DNA from: Promethearchaeota archaeon
Lineage (GTDB): Archaea; Asgardarchaeota; Lokiarchaeia; Sigyniarchaeales; SOKP01
Length of the DNA: 64,000 bases
NCBI GenBank assembly: GCA_019894975.1
Contig: JAGXNO010000004.1
Location: 61,721-125,720, forward strand
Reading direction: 5' to 3'
This document shows positions 1-9,320 of the stretch, piece after piece. The translations under genes were made by a program, and so were the position numbers. The notes under the pieces were generated by a model, which saw nothing but the letters and a program-made list of their open reading frames with translations, had not been told where the DNA came from and ran no database searches. Within the stretch, counting starts at the first letter, position 1. Each line of letters begins with the position of its first letter.

Positions 1-116
1 AGAAAAAGGTTGTAAGTAAGATTTTTTTTGATCCCTTTTTTATAATTTATAAAATATAATATTTAAAGGAATTTTGATATTTTTTACTTTAAAGAAAATT
101 GAATGAGTGCTAGATT

Positions 117-1115
117 ATGAAATACTACTCAAATATTTTAAAGTTAATCGGTAGAACTCCTTTAGTCAGAATTGACAAAAGTAATCCAAATCCTAATGTG
201 CTTTTGTTAGCTAAATTGGAAAAATATAATCCTGCTGGTTCTGTTAAAGATAGAATAGCAATTTCCATGATTGAAGAAGCTGAGAAAGAGGGGATCTTAA
301 CCCCAGATAAAATAGTTATCGAACCAAGTAGTGGTAATACTGGTATAGGATTATCACTAGTATGTGCTGTAAAAGGATATAAATTAGAAATTGTTATGCC
401 TGAGACAATGTCAGTTGAACGTCGGAAAATTATGACTGCCTATGGTGCAAAAATAACATTAACTCCTGGGGATGATGGAATGAACGGAGCGCAAGATTAT
501 GTTAAAACCAGAGTTAAAGAAAATCCCGAAAAATACTTTTTTCCAAACCAATTTGCGAATGAAAATAATCCTATGGCACATTATAGATATACTGCTGAGG
601 AAATAATAGAAGATACTGATGGTAAAATTGATGTATTTGTCGCGGGACTTGGTACTACTGGTACTTTGATGGGAGTATCAAAAAGGTTGAAGGAACACAA
701 CCCCAATATTAGAATCATTGCCGTAGAACCTGAATCTGGAGCACCTGTTCAAGGATTAAAAAACCTTGAAACCTCATATGTACCAGATATTTATGATGAA
801 TCTCAAATTGATGAAAAGGTTTATATAAACATGGAACATGCGGAACATGCGTCAAGAATGCTTTCTCTGCAAGAAGGGATTTTTACAGGGATAAGTTCGG
901 GTGCCGCCATGTATGTAGCAATAGAAACTGCGAGAAAAATGAAATCTGGGACTATTGTTGTTCTATTACCAGATGGGGGTGAAAAATATATTAGTCACCC
1001 GATTTTCTCCCCGGAAAAATGCCTAGAATGCACTAAAAAGTGCAAGATTATGACGTTGTGGGATGATGAATATATCGCCTCAATAGCCGAGTGGTGGGAA
1101 AATAAACCTGAATAA
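117..1115 (+). CDS. cysK: Cysteine synthase family PLP enzyme
   Basis: This 332-residue protein is a fold-type II PLP enzyme of the cysteine synthase/cystathionine beta-synthase family, which makes cysteine from O-acetyl- or O-phosphoserine and sulfide. The PLP lysine is K44 in NPAGSVKDR, the substrate loop SSGNTG lies at 71-76 and the phosphate-binding loop GTTGT at 179-183. Length is normal for CysK/CysM. An odd point is the Cys-rich tail near residue 302 (CLECTKKC), which could bind a metal or Fe-S cluster. It starts at ATG. The acyl donor cannot be told from sequence. The convergent neighbour is an MFS transporter; a separate homocysteine route lies at 31.8-33.6 kb. Confidence 0.93.
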   Translation: MKYYSNILKLIGRTPLVRIDKSNPNPNVLLLAKLEKYNPAGSVKDRIAISMIEEAEKEGILTPDKIVIEPSSGNTGIGLSLVCAVKGYKLEIVMPETMSVERRKIMTAYGAKITLTPGDDGMNGAQDYVKTRVKENPEKYFFPNQFANENNPMAHYRYTAEEIIEDTDGKIDVFVAGLGTTGTLMGVSKRLKEHNPNIRIIAVEPESGAPVQGLKNLETSYVPDIYDESQIDEKVYINMEHAEHASRMLSLQEGIFTGISSGAAMYVAIETARKMKSGTIVVLLPDGGEKYISHPIFSPEKCLECTKKCKIMTLWDDEYIASIAEWWENKPE

Positions 1116-1124
1116 ACTCTTTAA

Positions 1125-2408
1125 CTAAGGGCTGACATCCTTATTATTTTCAGATTTCAACCAGATTTCTAATAAAACGAAAATTATCAATCCAATTATG
1201 CACAGTAAGGCACCAATAAGGAATGCGCATTGATAAGCAAAAACTTCACTCTTACCTTCATTTATAAGAATGTTAATTAGGGGACCGCTGATTAATGTAC
1301 TAGCTAATCCCCATGAAAGAAAAAACGTTGTGTTGTATACTGCAAAAAGCTTACCTCTCATTTTAGCCGGAATTAGAATTGAGGCAATCGCATATGATGA
1401 AGCATATATAATAACTTCTGCGGCTCCCATTAAAAATCCACCTATGAAAATAAACTGTAGACTATTAGTAAGAGCGGTAATTAGTAGTGCAACTATCCCT
1501 ATCGATGTACCAAGAATCAACGCTCGAGAATGACCAAATTTCTTACTTAAATACCCTGCAGTAAATCCAATAATCATGGCTGCAACTGAACGCATGTTCG
1601 CGATAAAACTTAGCATAATACTATTTACATTAAATCCTGAATCCAAAGAGAGATATTGAGAATAAGGAACAGCTATAGAGTTTCTGCCGAAATTTATGAA
1701 AATCAAAGCTACTATAAACATGACGAAAATAAATAAATAGTTTTGATTATCTTGATCATTTATTGAATTCTCTTTCTCAATTACTTCTGTATCAACACCA
1801 CCTTCAGGGGCTAATAACATTGGTATTGATGAGACAAACATTACTGCTGATGCTACAAAAAATAGAGGTCCGTTTCTAAACCCAAAACCAGAATCATAAA
1901 GTGCACCTCCGATGAATATACCCATTATCCTTCCTAATCCACCTAAACTGGTCAATTGCCCCATTATCCTGCTTCTTTTTTCAGAAGGGTATAGATCGCT
2001 TATTAATGCACTCCACCCGATATTGGACATAGACCAAAACATTTCAACAAAACTAAGTCCAATTATGATTATATAACCTGCTATATACAAATTATAGAAT
2101 GCGAAATGTACAGCCCAAATTGTTAGAGTCCCTGTCCCAGCTAATATTTCTCCGCAAATTATGAATGTTCGACGACGTTGAATTTTATCAGTAATAGGAC
2201 CCCATAGAAAATTCTGGAATATAACACTCATTATCATAGGTAAAGTTGCGTACAGAGTTGTCTCCCAAACTGACAGACTCAAAAACTCCTTTAAATATAT
2301 TGATAGAAAGGTATAGAACAATCCCCTTCTAAACATTGCAAGCATTTGAAAAGAGGATAGACCAAAAAAAATTTGAGTTGTTGATTTTCTGCTATGCAAA
2401 ATTTCCAA
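1125..2408 (-). CDS. MFS transporter, 12 TM segments
   Basis: A 427-residue major facilitator superfamily permease with about twelve hydrophobic helices and a central hydrophilic loop near residues 205-220. The motif-A-like loop after the second helix reads GPITDKIQRRR, matching the MFS G-x3-D-x2-G-x-R-x-R type pattern loosely. The substrate cannot be deduced. No ATG lies near the N-terminus; the best start is the TTG at 2408, which gives a full first helix. It converges with cysK with only 9 bp between the stops. Confidence 0.85.
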   Translation of the reverse strand: MEILHSRKSTTQIFFGLSSFQMLAMFRRGLFYTFLSIYLKEFLSLSVWETTLYATLPMIMSVIFQNFLWGPITDKIQRRRTFIICGEILAGTGTLTIWAVHFAFYNLYIAGYIIIIGLSFVEMFWSMSNIGWSALISDLYPSEKRSRIMGQLTSLGGLGRIMGIFIGGALYDSGFGFRNGPLFFVASAVMFVSSIPMLLAPEGGVDTEVIEKENSINDQDNQNYLFIFVMFIVALIFINFGRNSIAVPYSQYLSLDSGFNVNSIMLSFIANMRSVAAMIIGFTAGYLSKKFGHSRALILGTSIGIVALLITALTNSLQFIFIGGFLMGAAEVIIYASSYAIASILIPAKMRGKLFAVYNTTFFLSWGLASTLISGPLINILINEGKSEVFAYQCAFLIGALLCIIGLIIFVLLEIWLKSENNKDVSP

Positions 2409-2539
2409 TTAAAGAATGGTAACTGTTATTAAATAGTTAAAAGAAAGATTTTTTCTAATTATTTGCATACCTAAAATCCATTTTTAAAAGGATAAGATAA
2501 TATTAATCCTAAATTAGATGAGATTAAACAAATCCCAAT

Positions 2540-4963
2540 TTATTCAACCAAGGTTTGTTTCTTTTCAAAATCCTTGATGATTTCATTTAATAGGTTAAGA
2601 ACTTTAGGGGTATCTGGAATTTTTTCCATTTGTTCATAATATAAGGGATAGTATTGATGCAATTTATCTAGTAATTCAATCCAAGTTTTCTGAGATTCAG
2701 TTTCGGCTGGAATTTGTTTCTTTATTTGGAATAGAACCTTTTTTTCTTTCTTAGCTTTTAAATTTTTGAGAAAAGATTTAGTTACGATAATTCTGAAGTC
2801 AGAATATTCATCAGGTCTAAAGTTTGCTAAGGCATAATTCATATTATCATCGGCAAAAGGTAAAATCCTTATTTTCTTATCCTCGGGTTCATCTGGGTTT
2901 TTCACTAGAGTAATTTCGATATCATTTTTATTTAAATCCTCTAAAATAGGATACAATTCTCCGGGATTTATTTTCGTAGCTAATTCAATTTCGTTGGAAA
3001 TTTCAGATATAGGTATATAGAAATCAGGAGTTATTTCTGGGTTTTCCATCCTATAAATATATTCTTTTTTTATTATTTCAATAATTTGATGTTTAAAATT
3101 TTCGGTAAGATGCTCAGAACTAAATGAAAATTCTGCTTTTTTCAATTTTTCTTTCTGAATATCTGCATCCTTTTGTTTCTTACCATAATCAGTCGATAAT
3201 GAGGAAATAAAACTGTTTGTTACCTCACCCTTTTCTAAGTTACTTGTTAGTCTACTAGTTTTTCTATCTTTTTCTAGGGCAGTTTCTAAAAGTCTTTCAC
3301 TCAAATATCTTCTCGCTTTTTGCCTAGCGACTCCTTTTTTCTCAAAACGCTCAGTTACAGAAACAAAGTTAATCATCTTGATTGGTTTACCTAAATCTTG
3401 CTTTTCTTCAGAAATTACTATATCCATGTCCTTACTTGCTAATTGCTCAAGAAGTGCATAGACATTTCCTTTTGAGAGTTGAGTAGCTTTAATTAATTCT
3501 CTCTCAATTATTTCAACGGGGTAAGCTTCACCCCTCCTAATATATTCACTTTTCACTATTTTATAAACTCTTTCCATACTTTTCTCTTCTTCACTAACTG
3601 TCTCTTTTTGTAATCTCATAAACATGGATGTTTCATGAGGTTTTAAGTAATAAACTAATACTGTGCTACCTAAGAAAAATATCATTAAAACTGAAATAAT
3701 ATATTTATCCGCCATTAGTACTACACCAACATCACTTATTACTTGATTTTGTACCTGAGACGCTAATGCATAACGAGATAAAGTTTGAGCAAGCACACAA
3801 GCTAAACATAATAAAATTAAACCGTCTTTTTTAAATATAAGAATACGCCACCCTAAGGTTCTCCCCGTTTTTTTGACAATTCTATATAGAAAATACATTG
3901 ATATTATAAATTCAAATATAAAAATATATGATGATACGGAACCTGTTGCCCCAATACTGGCCTTTAAAGCAACAACAGTATCTTCCTGGAGGAGCATAAA
4001 CACGCTAATTTGAAAAATTTGAAAGAAAAAGATGAATAATACAATTAATGAAAAGGTAAAATTATCAAAAGTTCCCGCTCTTTTGGTTTCTGCTCGTCTC
4101 CGAGTTAACACAAATTCGAAGATAATAAAGACGAGTGTCATAACTAAACTGAAATAAATTAATGGCATTATTACACGCATTTCTAGATTATATACTTTAA
4201 CTGCGCTCGTTGGATCAGCGTTTCCAAAGAATTCTAAGGATAACCATACTAAAAAAAACCTATAAAACAATGAAATTACAACTAGCACTCCCAAGATAAA
4301 AAATGGAATAATTATAGCAACAAAATATCTTGGGATCGAATATTTTTTAATAAACCTTGCCTCTATTTTGGTTGAAAATTTTCTTGAATAGATATAGAAC
4401 CGACTGCTCAATAGCAGTAACCAAATCATTGCTAAGGTCAATAAATAAGTCATAATATTGAGATTTGTAACGGAAGATAAATATAAAAAGAGCAGATAAA
4501 ATACCGTTAATAAGCCAAAATATAATATTATTTGCTTGATAATTGTTTTTTCTTCAAAAATAAAGATTCGTACTTTATCGATACTCAATAGAATAGAAAG
4601 TGACAGAAAAAATGCGACAATAGCGTTTGAAAAAGCAAAAGGATTACCAAGCATTAATATATTAATCCAAGTGCTATTCGGGAAATTAATTGCACTAATT
4701 AATAGAAGAGAATACAGTATAAATATTCCATATAATCCCCAAAATTTTCTATGGAACGAATAAGATTTTGGTTCTTTTCCATCTACATAGACTTCTTGGT
4801 GAATAATTTTATCAGAATAAAAGACAGATAACTGGTTTTTTGCCTTTGATGATATATCTGTTAATTGGACTCTCTTTTTTGAAGAAAAGTCTTTAACTTT
4901 TTGTTTAATCCCAGTTTTATTTGTTGTTGACTTTTTTGAAGAATCAGATTGCTCATCAGACAT
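2540..4963 (-). CDS. Multi-pass membrane protein with two C-terminal winged-helix-like repeats
   Basis: An 807-residue protein I do not recognise. Residues 1-70 are basic and hydrophilic. About ten membrane helices lie between residues 74 and 440. The soluble C-terminal half holds two similar modules, near residues 462-535 and 622-695. Each begins with an EYIxR-type helix, then a helix-turn-helix-like stretch (TQLSKGNVYALLEQLASKD and TKINPGELYPILEDLNKND) and a beta-wing ending in KPIKMINF or KKIRILPF. They look like winged-helix domains of the kind that bind DNA or partner proteins. The architecture suggests a membrane-anchored regulator or scaffold; this is inference. The start is ATG. Confidence 0.8.
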   Translation of the reverse strand: MSDEQSDSSKKSTTNKTGIKQKVKDFSSKKRVQLTDISSKAKNQLSVFYSDKIIHQEVYVDGKEPKSYSFHRKFWGLYGIFILYSLLLISAINFPNSTWINILMLGNPFAFSNAIVAFFLSLSILLSIDKVRIFIFEEKTIIKQIILYFGLLTVFYLLFLYLSSVTNLNIMTYLLTLAMIWLLLLSSRFYIYSRKFSTKIEARFIKKYSIPRYFVAIIIPFFILGVLVVISLFYRFFLVWLSLEFFGNADPTSAVKVYNLEMRVIMPLIYFSLVMTLVFIIFEFVLTRRRAETKRAGTFDNFTFSLIVLFIFFFQIFQISVFMLLQEDTVVALKASIGATGSVSSYIFIFEFIISMYFLYRIVKKTGRTLGWRILIFKKDGLILLCLACVLAQTLSRYALASQVQNQVISDVGVVLMADKYIISVLMIFFLGSTVLVYYLKPHETSMFMRLQKETVSEEEKSMERVYKIVKSEYIRRGEAYPVEIIERELIKATQLSKGNVYALLEQLASKDMDIVISEEKQDLGKPIKMINFVSVTERFEKKGVARQKARRYLSERLLETALEKDRKTSRLTSNLEKGEVTNSFISSLSTDYGKKQKDADIQKEKLKKAEFSFSSEHLTENFKHQIIEIIKKEYIYRMENPEITPDFYIPISEISNEIELATKINPGELYPILEDLNKNDIEITLVKNPDEPEDKKIRILPFADDNMNYALANFRPDEYSDFRIIVTKSFLKNLKAKKEKKVLFQIKKQIPAETESQKTWIELLDKLHQYYPLYYEQMEKIPDTPKVLNLLNEIIKDFEKKQTLVE

Positions 4964-5073
4964 TATATGTATAAATTCTTCTTTTCAATTTAAACCTAAT
5001 TATAATACAAAAATGGAAATAGCCATTATCAATAGAATAGAGTAATCATATCAAGACAATTGATAAATTTCAT

Positions 5074-5418
5074 ATGAAATCTTTAAAAATACTCAAATAT
5101 AACAATAAATATAGTATATACATTATTTTTTTTGATAGTATGAAAAAGACTCAAGTTGAAAGTAAGGAGAACCTAATTAATCTAGTTAGAAAAGCGATTG
5201 AATTACTTTGTGAAAAAAATATTTCGAGTGTTGTAATCTTATCATCATACAAAATAAACTCAGTCCTCAAAGAATCATTTGGTATTAATATAAAAGTAGA
5301 TAGAATAGGTAGAATATTAAGCCAGATAGCCAAATTAAATCAATTAAAAAGACTTAGTACTAATATTCCAAAATATAAATTACAGATTTCAAAAGTTTCA
5401 AGTCTACAATTTTATTAA
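5074..5418 (+). CDS. Small hypothetical protein, possibly winged-helix
   Basis: A 114-residue protein of unknown function. The C-terminal half (IKVDRIGRILSQIAKLNQLK followed by a short basic strand) resembles the recognition helix and wing of small archaeal winged-helix domains. The first 22 residues are rich in Tyr/Ile/Asn and may not be translated; a second ATG at 5140 would give a 92-residue protein starting MKKTQVES. It lies between two minus-strand genes, convergent with the MPN-minus gene (6 bp between the stops). The low-complexity AT-rich N-terminus makes the start uncertain. Confidence 0.5.
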   Translation: MKSLKILKYNNKYSIYIIFFDSMKKTQVESKENLINLVRKAIELLCEKNISSVVILSSYKINSVLKESFGINIKVDRIGRILSQIAKLNQLKRLSTNIPKYKLQISKVSSLQFY

Positions 5419-5424
5419 AAAAGA

Positions 5425-6780
5425 TTAAGTTAAATTACGAAATTCGGTAATTGTTTTTTGGAGTTTTTCAAGTAAAATTCTAATCTCTGAATAACTATCT
5501 TTTACTGGTTTTAATTCTGTATCTATTTCTTCAAATTTACCATCAATTTGTGTATTAAAGGGAATGGTAACTTTTTCTAGATTCTCAGAAATACTTTTCA
5601 TAAGGTTTTTTATCTCATCATCTTTATCTGAGGTTAAATTATTTAATTCCATTATTGATGTTGATATCTGAGAGTTTAAATTTGAAGTTGATTCTAAAGC
5701 ATCTAATACTTCTTGTACTTTTCCTTCAAATGGGGTGGTTTTACTGTTTATTTGATTATCAATTGTTATTTTTGATTCTTCTATTGCGGAGTTTAGAATT
5801 TGAGAAATCTCAGTTTTTAATTCCTTCTGACCTTCAACACGTTTATTGATATATTCAGTAATATTTTTCTTAAAAAGACTAGAAATTTCCTCAAATGTAC
5901 TATTAAAATATTTTTTAACATCTCTTAGGCCGTCAGAAAGAGTATTTTTCAATTGATTTATCGATCTACTAATATGTTTCATACCCTTTAGAGTTCCTTG
6001 AGTTACGTCACCAACCCATACATTAAATTGAGTCTCATACGTATCAGCAAGAGCTTCATTTAATTTTGTGAATCCATTATTAAATCCAGAAGTTATCTGA
6101 TTAACCTGTTCTGAATAATCCTTCACGGTTTCATCTATTAAATCTTCTGTTGATAAAGGGATATCTTGAAGTTCTCTTAAAGATTGTTCCTTAATCTCAT
6201 TAATCATAACTGGAGACAATCTTTGAGAATCTTCTGCAAACTTCTGAACCCACCTAAAGAAATTTAAATTAGACGGTATCTCGAGCTCATACGAGATTTC
6301 AAAATAATCATTTGATTTTTTATATTCTTTTAATGAATTAATTGCAAATCCAAATCCCCTTTCTTTGCCCATTAGTGTATGATCAAAGATAATTACGAAA
6401 CCATGAGGATTTTTGTCTGTTTGGATAAACTTATGATTTTGAATAGTTATTTCAGTAAAATCTAGGCCCCATCCAGGCCTTGAGAGATACCAACCTACTA
6501 TTTTCATGTCTTTTTCTTGATATTCCTTTTCTAATCCAGCAAATAATTCAATATCTTCTTTAGAGAACCCTGTTGATACGTGAATTCCATGTTGAATTGG
6601 AATAATGTTTAATAAATTGATGACTTTGCTAGTTTCATCAACATTTCCTATACAAATACCCATAACTTCTATGCTTTCATCCAGTGCTTCATTTCCGAAT
6701 CTTAATACATGAGTCATCATTCGAATAAAAGCATCTGCCTTGATTATGACTTTAAAATCACTAATTCCGTGTGGCGACAT
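5425..6780 (-). CDS. MPN-minus (inactive JAMM) domain protein with coiled-coil tail
   Basis: A 451-residue protein with an N-terminal MPN fold (about residues 8-160) and a long helical coiled-coil C-terminal part (about 190-450). The fold glutamate is kept (E38 in IEVMG), but the metal site is lost. Where the neighbour has HSHP the sequence has LSRP (L99, R101), and the later Ser and Asp ligands are T109 and T112. It should therefore not be a metalloprotease. It lies 6 bp downstream of the intact MPN-plus gene on the same strand, so the two are probably one transcript and may form a heterodimer, as Rpn11-Rpn8 and CSN5-CSN6 do. Partner and substrate are unknown. Confidence 0.85.
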   Translation of the reverse strand: MSPHGISDFKVIIKADAFIRMMTHVLRFGNEALDESIEVMGICIGNVDETSKVINLLNIIPIQHGIHVSTGFSKEDIELFAGLEKEYQEKDMKIVGWYLSRPGWGLDFTEITIQNHKFIQTDKNPHGFVIIFDHTLMGKERGFGFAINSLKEYKKSNDYFEISYELEIPSNLNFFRWVQKFAEDSQRLSPVMINEIKEQSLRELQDIPLSTEDLIDETVKDYSEQVNQITSGFNNGFTKLNEALADTYETQFNVWVGDVTQGTLKGMKHISRSINQLKNTLSDGLRDVKKYFNSTFEEISSLFKKNITEYINKRVEGQKELKTEISQILNSAIEESKITIDNQINSKTTPFEGKVQEVLDALESTSNLNSQISTSIMELNNLTSDKDDEIKNLMKSISENLEKVTIPFNTQIDGKFEEIDTELKPVKDSYSEIRILLEKLQKTITEFRNLT

Positions 6781-6786
6781 TTTTTT

Positions 6787-8277
6787 CTAGTCTCCTCCCT
6801 TTTCAAACTTATTTATTTTATTTGATAATTCTTGATTCTCAGCTCTAAGATCCTTCACTGTCTTTTGTAATTCCTTATTTTCTGTTTGTAATGTACTCAA
6901 TTTATTCTTGATAGGATTCTTTGAGCTTTCTAATAATATAATCGCTGCTTTTAAATCAGATAAGTAGTTTTTTGTTTCTTTATATAGATTATTAAGATTT
7001 CCTTTAATTTTACTAACCTTTTTATTAAAACTTGTTAATAGATCTTCTTGTACGGTGTTTAAATCGCTTTGAATTAGATTATTTATCGACTTATATTTTT
7101 CTGTGTATTTTTTTAGGGCACTACTTCCCCCATTTAAACTTTTAATATTATTTGAGAAATTATTATTAAAATCTGATATATTATTTGAGATTTTTTCCAT
7201 CTTTTCTAAAAGTTGTGTAAATCCTTTATCTTCAAATGAGCTTCTAATTTGATTTATACACTCGTCTTTTGATTTCTTAACCAACTCTTCAATTTTCTCT
7301 TTTTCATTATCTAAATCTTCAAGTTTATCATCAACGTAGAAATCTAAATCTTTTATATCATTTTGTAAATTATAATTGAAGGATTGCTGTAATGTTATAA
7401 TCTCATTACTCAATTTATCCCTAATCTCTTTTAAATCATTACGTATTCCCGTATTATTAATAGAAATCTTACCTACTATATCCTGTCCCCACGTATTTAA
7501 GAAGTATACCATAGGTTTAATTGATGATTCTAGAAAATTATCCATTCCATTTTTTAAAGTGGTAATAATTTCATCAAATCGTACTTCAGGTAATTTTGAT
7601 TCTATTTGCTCATCTTCAGGGATAAAAACATCACTAAATAAATCAACAGTTTCATTTAACTCAAGAATTTGGGGAACTCCCGTATGAACTTTGTTAATTA
7701 AGTCCACGATTTTCAAATAAAATTCAAGATTATCAGGAAATATTACATTTGCGTTTACTTCATGGTAATCTGATTTTAAAGCTAAGGAAGGGTCATCTAG
7801 ATTCGTTTCACTTAGTCTAAATGCTCTAAATCCAAGTTCATTTGGTTTTTCAAGATATGTGTGATCAAACACTAAACCTATACCACTTGGATTTTTTTGC
7901 CAAAAAATTTGGTTATATTTGTCAGTTTCACTAAAGAATATACCCAATCCTGGATGTGAATGGTACCATCCAACAGAAAACCAACCAAGATCACCATATT
8001 GCTCCCATATTTTCGTATCTAATTCTCCAAACGCTCCCAATTGATCAACCGAGAATTTAACTTCTATTGTGCCTCCATGAGAAACGGGTACTACATCTTC
8101 AATAATTACATTTTTAATTTCACCTTCTCCTTCAAGACGGCCAATCAAAACACCCATAACTTCAGATAATTTTGCATGTTCAATATATTTTGAACCAAAA
8201 CGTAACACATGAAGTAACATCTTATAGTAAGCAAGGGGTTTAATTGTTACTACACTTTGATCATTAATATTCCCCAT
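6787..8277 (-). CDS. MPN-plus JAMM metalloprotease-like protein with coiled-coil tail
   Basis: A 496-residue protein with a complete JAMM zinc-protease signature: E39 (SEVMG), H106 and H108 in GWYHSHPG, S116 and D119, with the canonical HxHP-x6-SxxD spacing. The MPN domain occupies about residues 8-165. The rest is a long coiled-coil region ending in a leucine-rich heptad stretch at 450-490. JAMM enzymes such as Rpn11, CSN5 and AMSH remove ubiquitin-like modifiers, so an isopeptidase role is plausible but unproven. It is the upstream gene of a pair with the inactive paralogue at 5425-6780. The start is ATG. Confidence 0.88.
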   Translation of the reverse strand: MGNINDQSVVTIKPLAYYKMLLHVLRFGSKYIEHAKLSEVMGVLIGRLEGEGEIKNVIIEDVVPVSHGGTIEVKFSVDQLGAFGELDTKIWEQYGDLGWFSVGWYHSHPGLGIFFSETDKYNQIFWQKNPSGIGLVFDHTYLEKPNELGFRAFRLSETNLDDPSLALKSDYHEVNANVIFPDNLEFYLKIVDLINKVHTGVPQILELNETVDLFSDVFIPEDEQIESKLPEVRFDEIITTLKNGMDNFLESSIKPMVYFLNTWGQDIVGKISINNTGIRNDLKEIRDKLSNEIITLQQSFNYNLQNDIKDLDFYVDDKLEDLDNEKEKIEELVKKSKDECINQIRSSFEDKGFTQLLEKMEKISNNISDFNNNFSNNIKSLNGGSSALKKYTEKYKSINNLIQSDLNTVQEDLLTSFNKKVSKIKGNLNNLYKETKNYLSDLKAAIILLESSKNPIKNKLSTLQTENKELQKTVKDLRAENQELSNKINKFEKGGD

Positions 8278-8419
8278 TATAGATTCACTAGTTTTTTCAA
8301 ATTTATGATATATATATGGTTTGTATGGTTTTAAATATTTGAATAAAAAGTATTTAATTTAAAAAGAACTATTTTTTAATTCTACCCTAAAAAATCCATA
8401 AGTAAATAATAGGATGGTT

Positions 8420-9064
8420 TTAGACGTGTGGTAATGGTTTACCACAATAGGGGCAAAATTTCCAATCTAAATCCTTCCCGCAATGTGGACAAAAACTCGA
8501 TGCTTTTGAGGGAGTTGGTGCTACATCTCCCATTCCTTGTTTTGGGATGGAAGGTAATTCCCTAGTTGTCTTCAATGTTGCAGTATGATCATCTTCTTTC
8601 CTAGCAGCAACAGTAGCTTTAAAAGCTTCCCTTCTCTCTTCTTCGAGTTCTTGTTGAGTTTTTTCTCCCTCAACTTTAACCCATCCTTGAACTTGAGGTC
8701 TTTTCAATTCACTTTCAGGTACTTTTTCCAATTCAACTGAATTTGTTTCTGATAATGGGGCTACTACCTTTCTTTCTTCTTTCTTTTGAATTGCTTGTTT
8801 AACTAAGGCTTGTGTAGTCTTCATAACCTGATGAGGATTAATATTAGGAATTGCTACTGTACGTAAAACCCAACCTACGATAAGATTTTGATTTGGGAAT
8901 CCACCCTGAACATCTTCATCCTTATAAACATAGGAATCAATTACATCTCTTCCTTTTAACAGACGCGAGGCCCATTTATCATTAATCAATCCCAATTGGA
9001 TTCGATAGCTGGTTCCTGCAATACCCAATTGGCTTGTTAGTGGTTCAAATCCTCTTTCGGTCAC
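8420..9064 (-). CDS. Zinc-ribbon protein with conserved N-terminal domain of unknown function
   Basis: A 214-residue protein starting at GTG (9064); an in-frame stop lies just upstream and no ATG lies close downstream. Residues 1-95 form an ordered domain I do not recognise. Residues 95-185 are charged and low-complexity. The C-terminus carries a compact zinc ribbon, CPHCG then CPYCG at about 192-209. It lies among JAMM genes but is separated from the 6787-8277 gene by 142 bp, so shared transcription is uncertain. The first residues (TERGFEPLT) resemble a known artefact of reading antisense to a tRNA T-arm, but no tRNA can be folded here. Confidence 0.7.
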   Translation of the reverse strand: MTERGFEPLTSQLGIAGTSYRIQLGLINDKWASRLLKGRDVIDSYVYKDEDVQGGFPNQNLIVGWVLRTVAIPNINPHQVMKTTQALVKQAIQKKEERKVVAPLSETNSVELEKVPESELKRPQVQGWVKVEGEKTQQELEEERREAFKATVAARKEDDHTATLKTTRELPSIPKQGMGDVAPTPSKASSFCPHCGKDLDWKFCPYCGKPLPHV

Positions 9065-9237
9065 ATTTAATCACATTTTATCTAATAATTATTTGAAATA
9101 AGTAATATTATAATGGTAAATTTTGAATTTAAATTCTTATTTATCTCATGCTAAAATTTATTTCTATTATTAAAAGTTTTTTGGAATGGAATAATCCAAT
9201 AATTCAAATTATCCCATTTTCCTTATGTAAAAAAAAG

Positions 9238-9247
9238 ATATAAATAC
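9238..9247 (+). promoter_or_regulatory. Candidate TATA box for the third JAMM gene
   Basis: The sequence ATATAAATAC lies in the 256-bp divergent gap between the zinc-ribbon gene and the JAMM gene. It fits an archaeal TATA element. It would place transcription start near 9270 and leave a leader of about 50 nt before the ATG at 9321. No strong ribosome-binding site precedes that ATG. Confidence 0.35.
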
Positions 9248-9320
9248 AAAAATTTGTATTAATTTGTAAAATAATTATTAAAAACAGTTTTACTAAAAAA
9301 TAGGAATACTGGTTGAAAAA

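Noticed and set aside
1141..1190. CAGATTTC repeats near the MFS stop as a third copy of the mini-intron
   Set aside because: The reading frame is intact through this stretch and no bulge-helix-bulge pairing can be drawn.
9030..9064. tRNA T-arm-like GGTTCAAATCC on the plus strand, antisense to the start of the zinc-ribbon gene
   Set aside because: No matching 5' acceptor strand (about TGACCGAA), D-arm or anticodon arm was found upstream, and the T-stem has a mismatch. The protein downstream of the first residues looks real.
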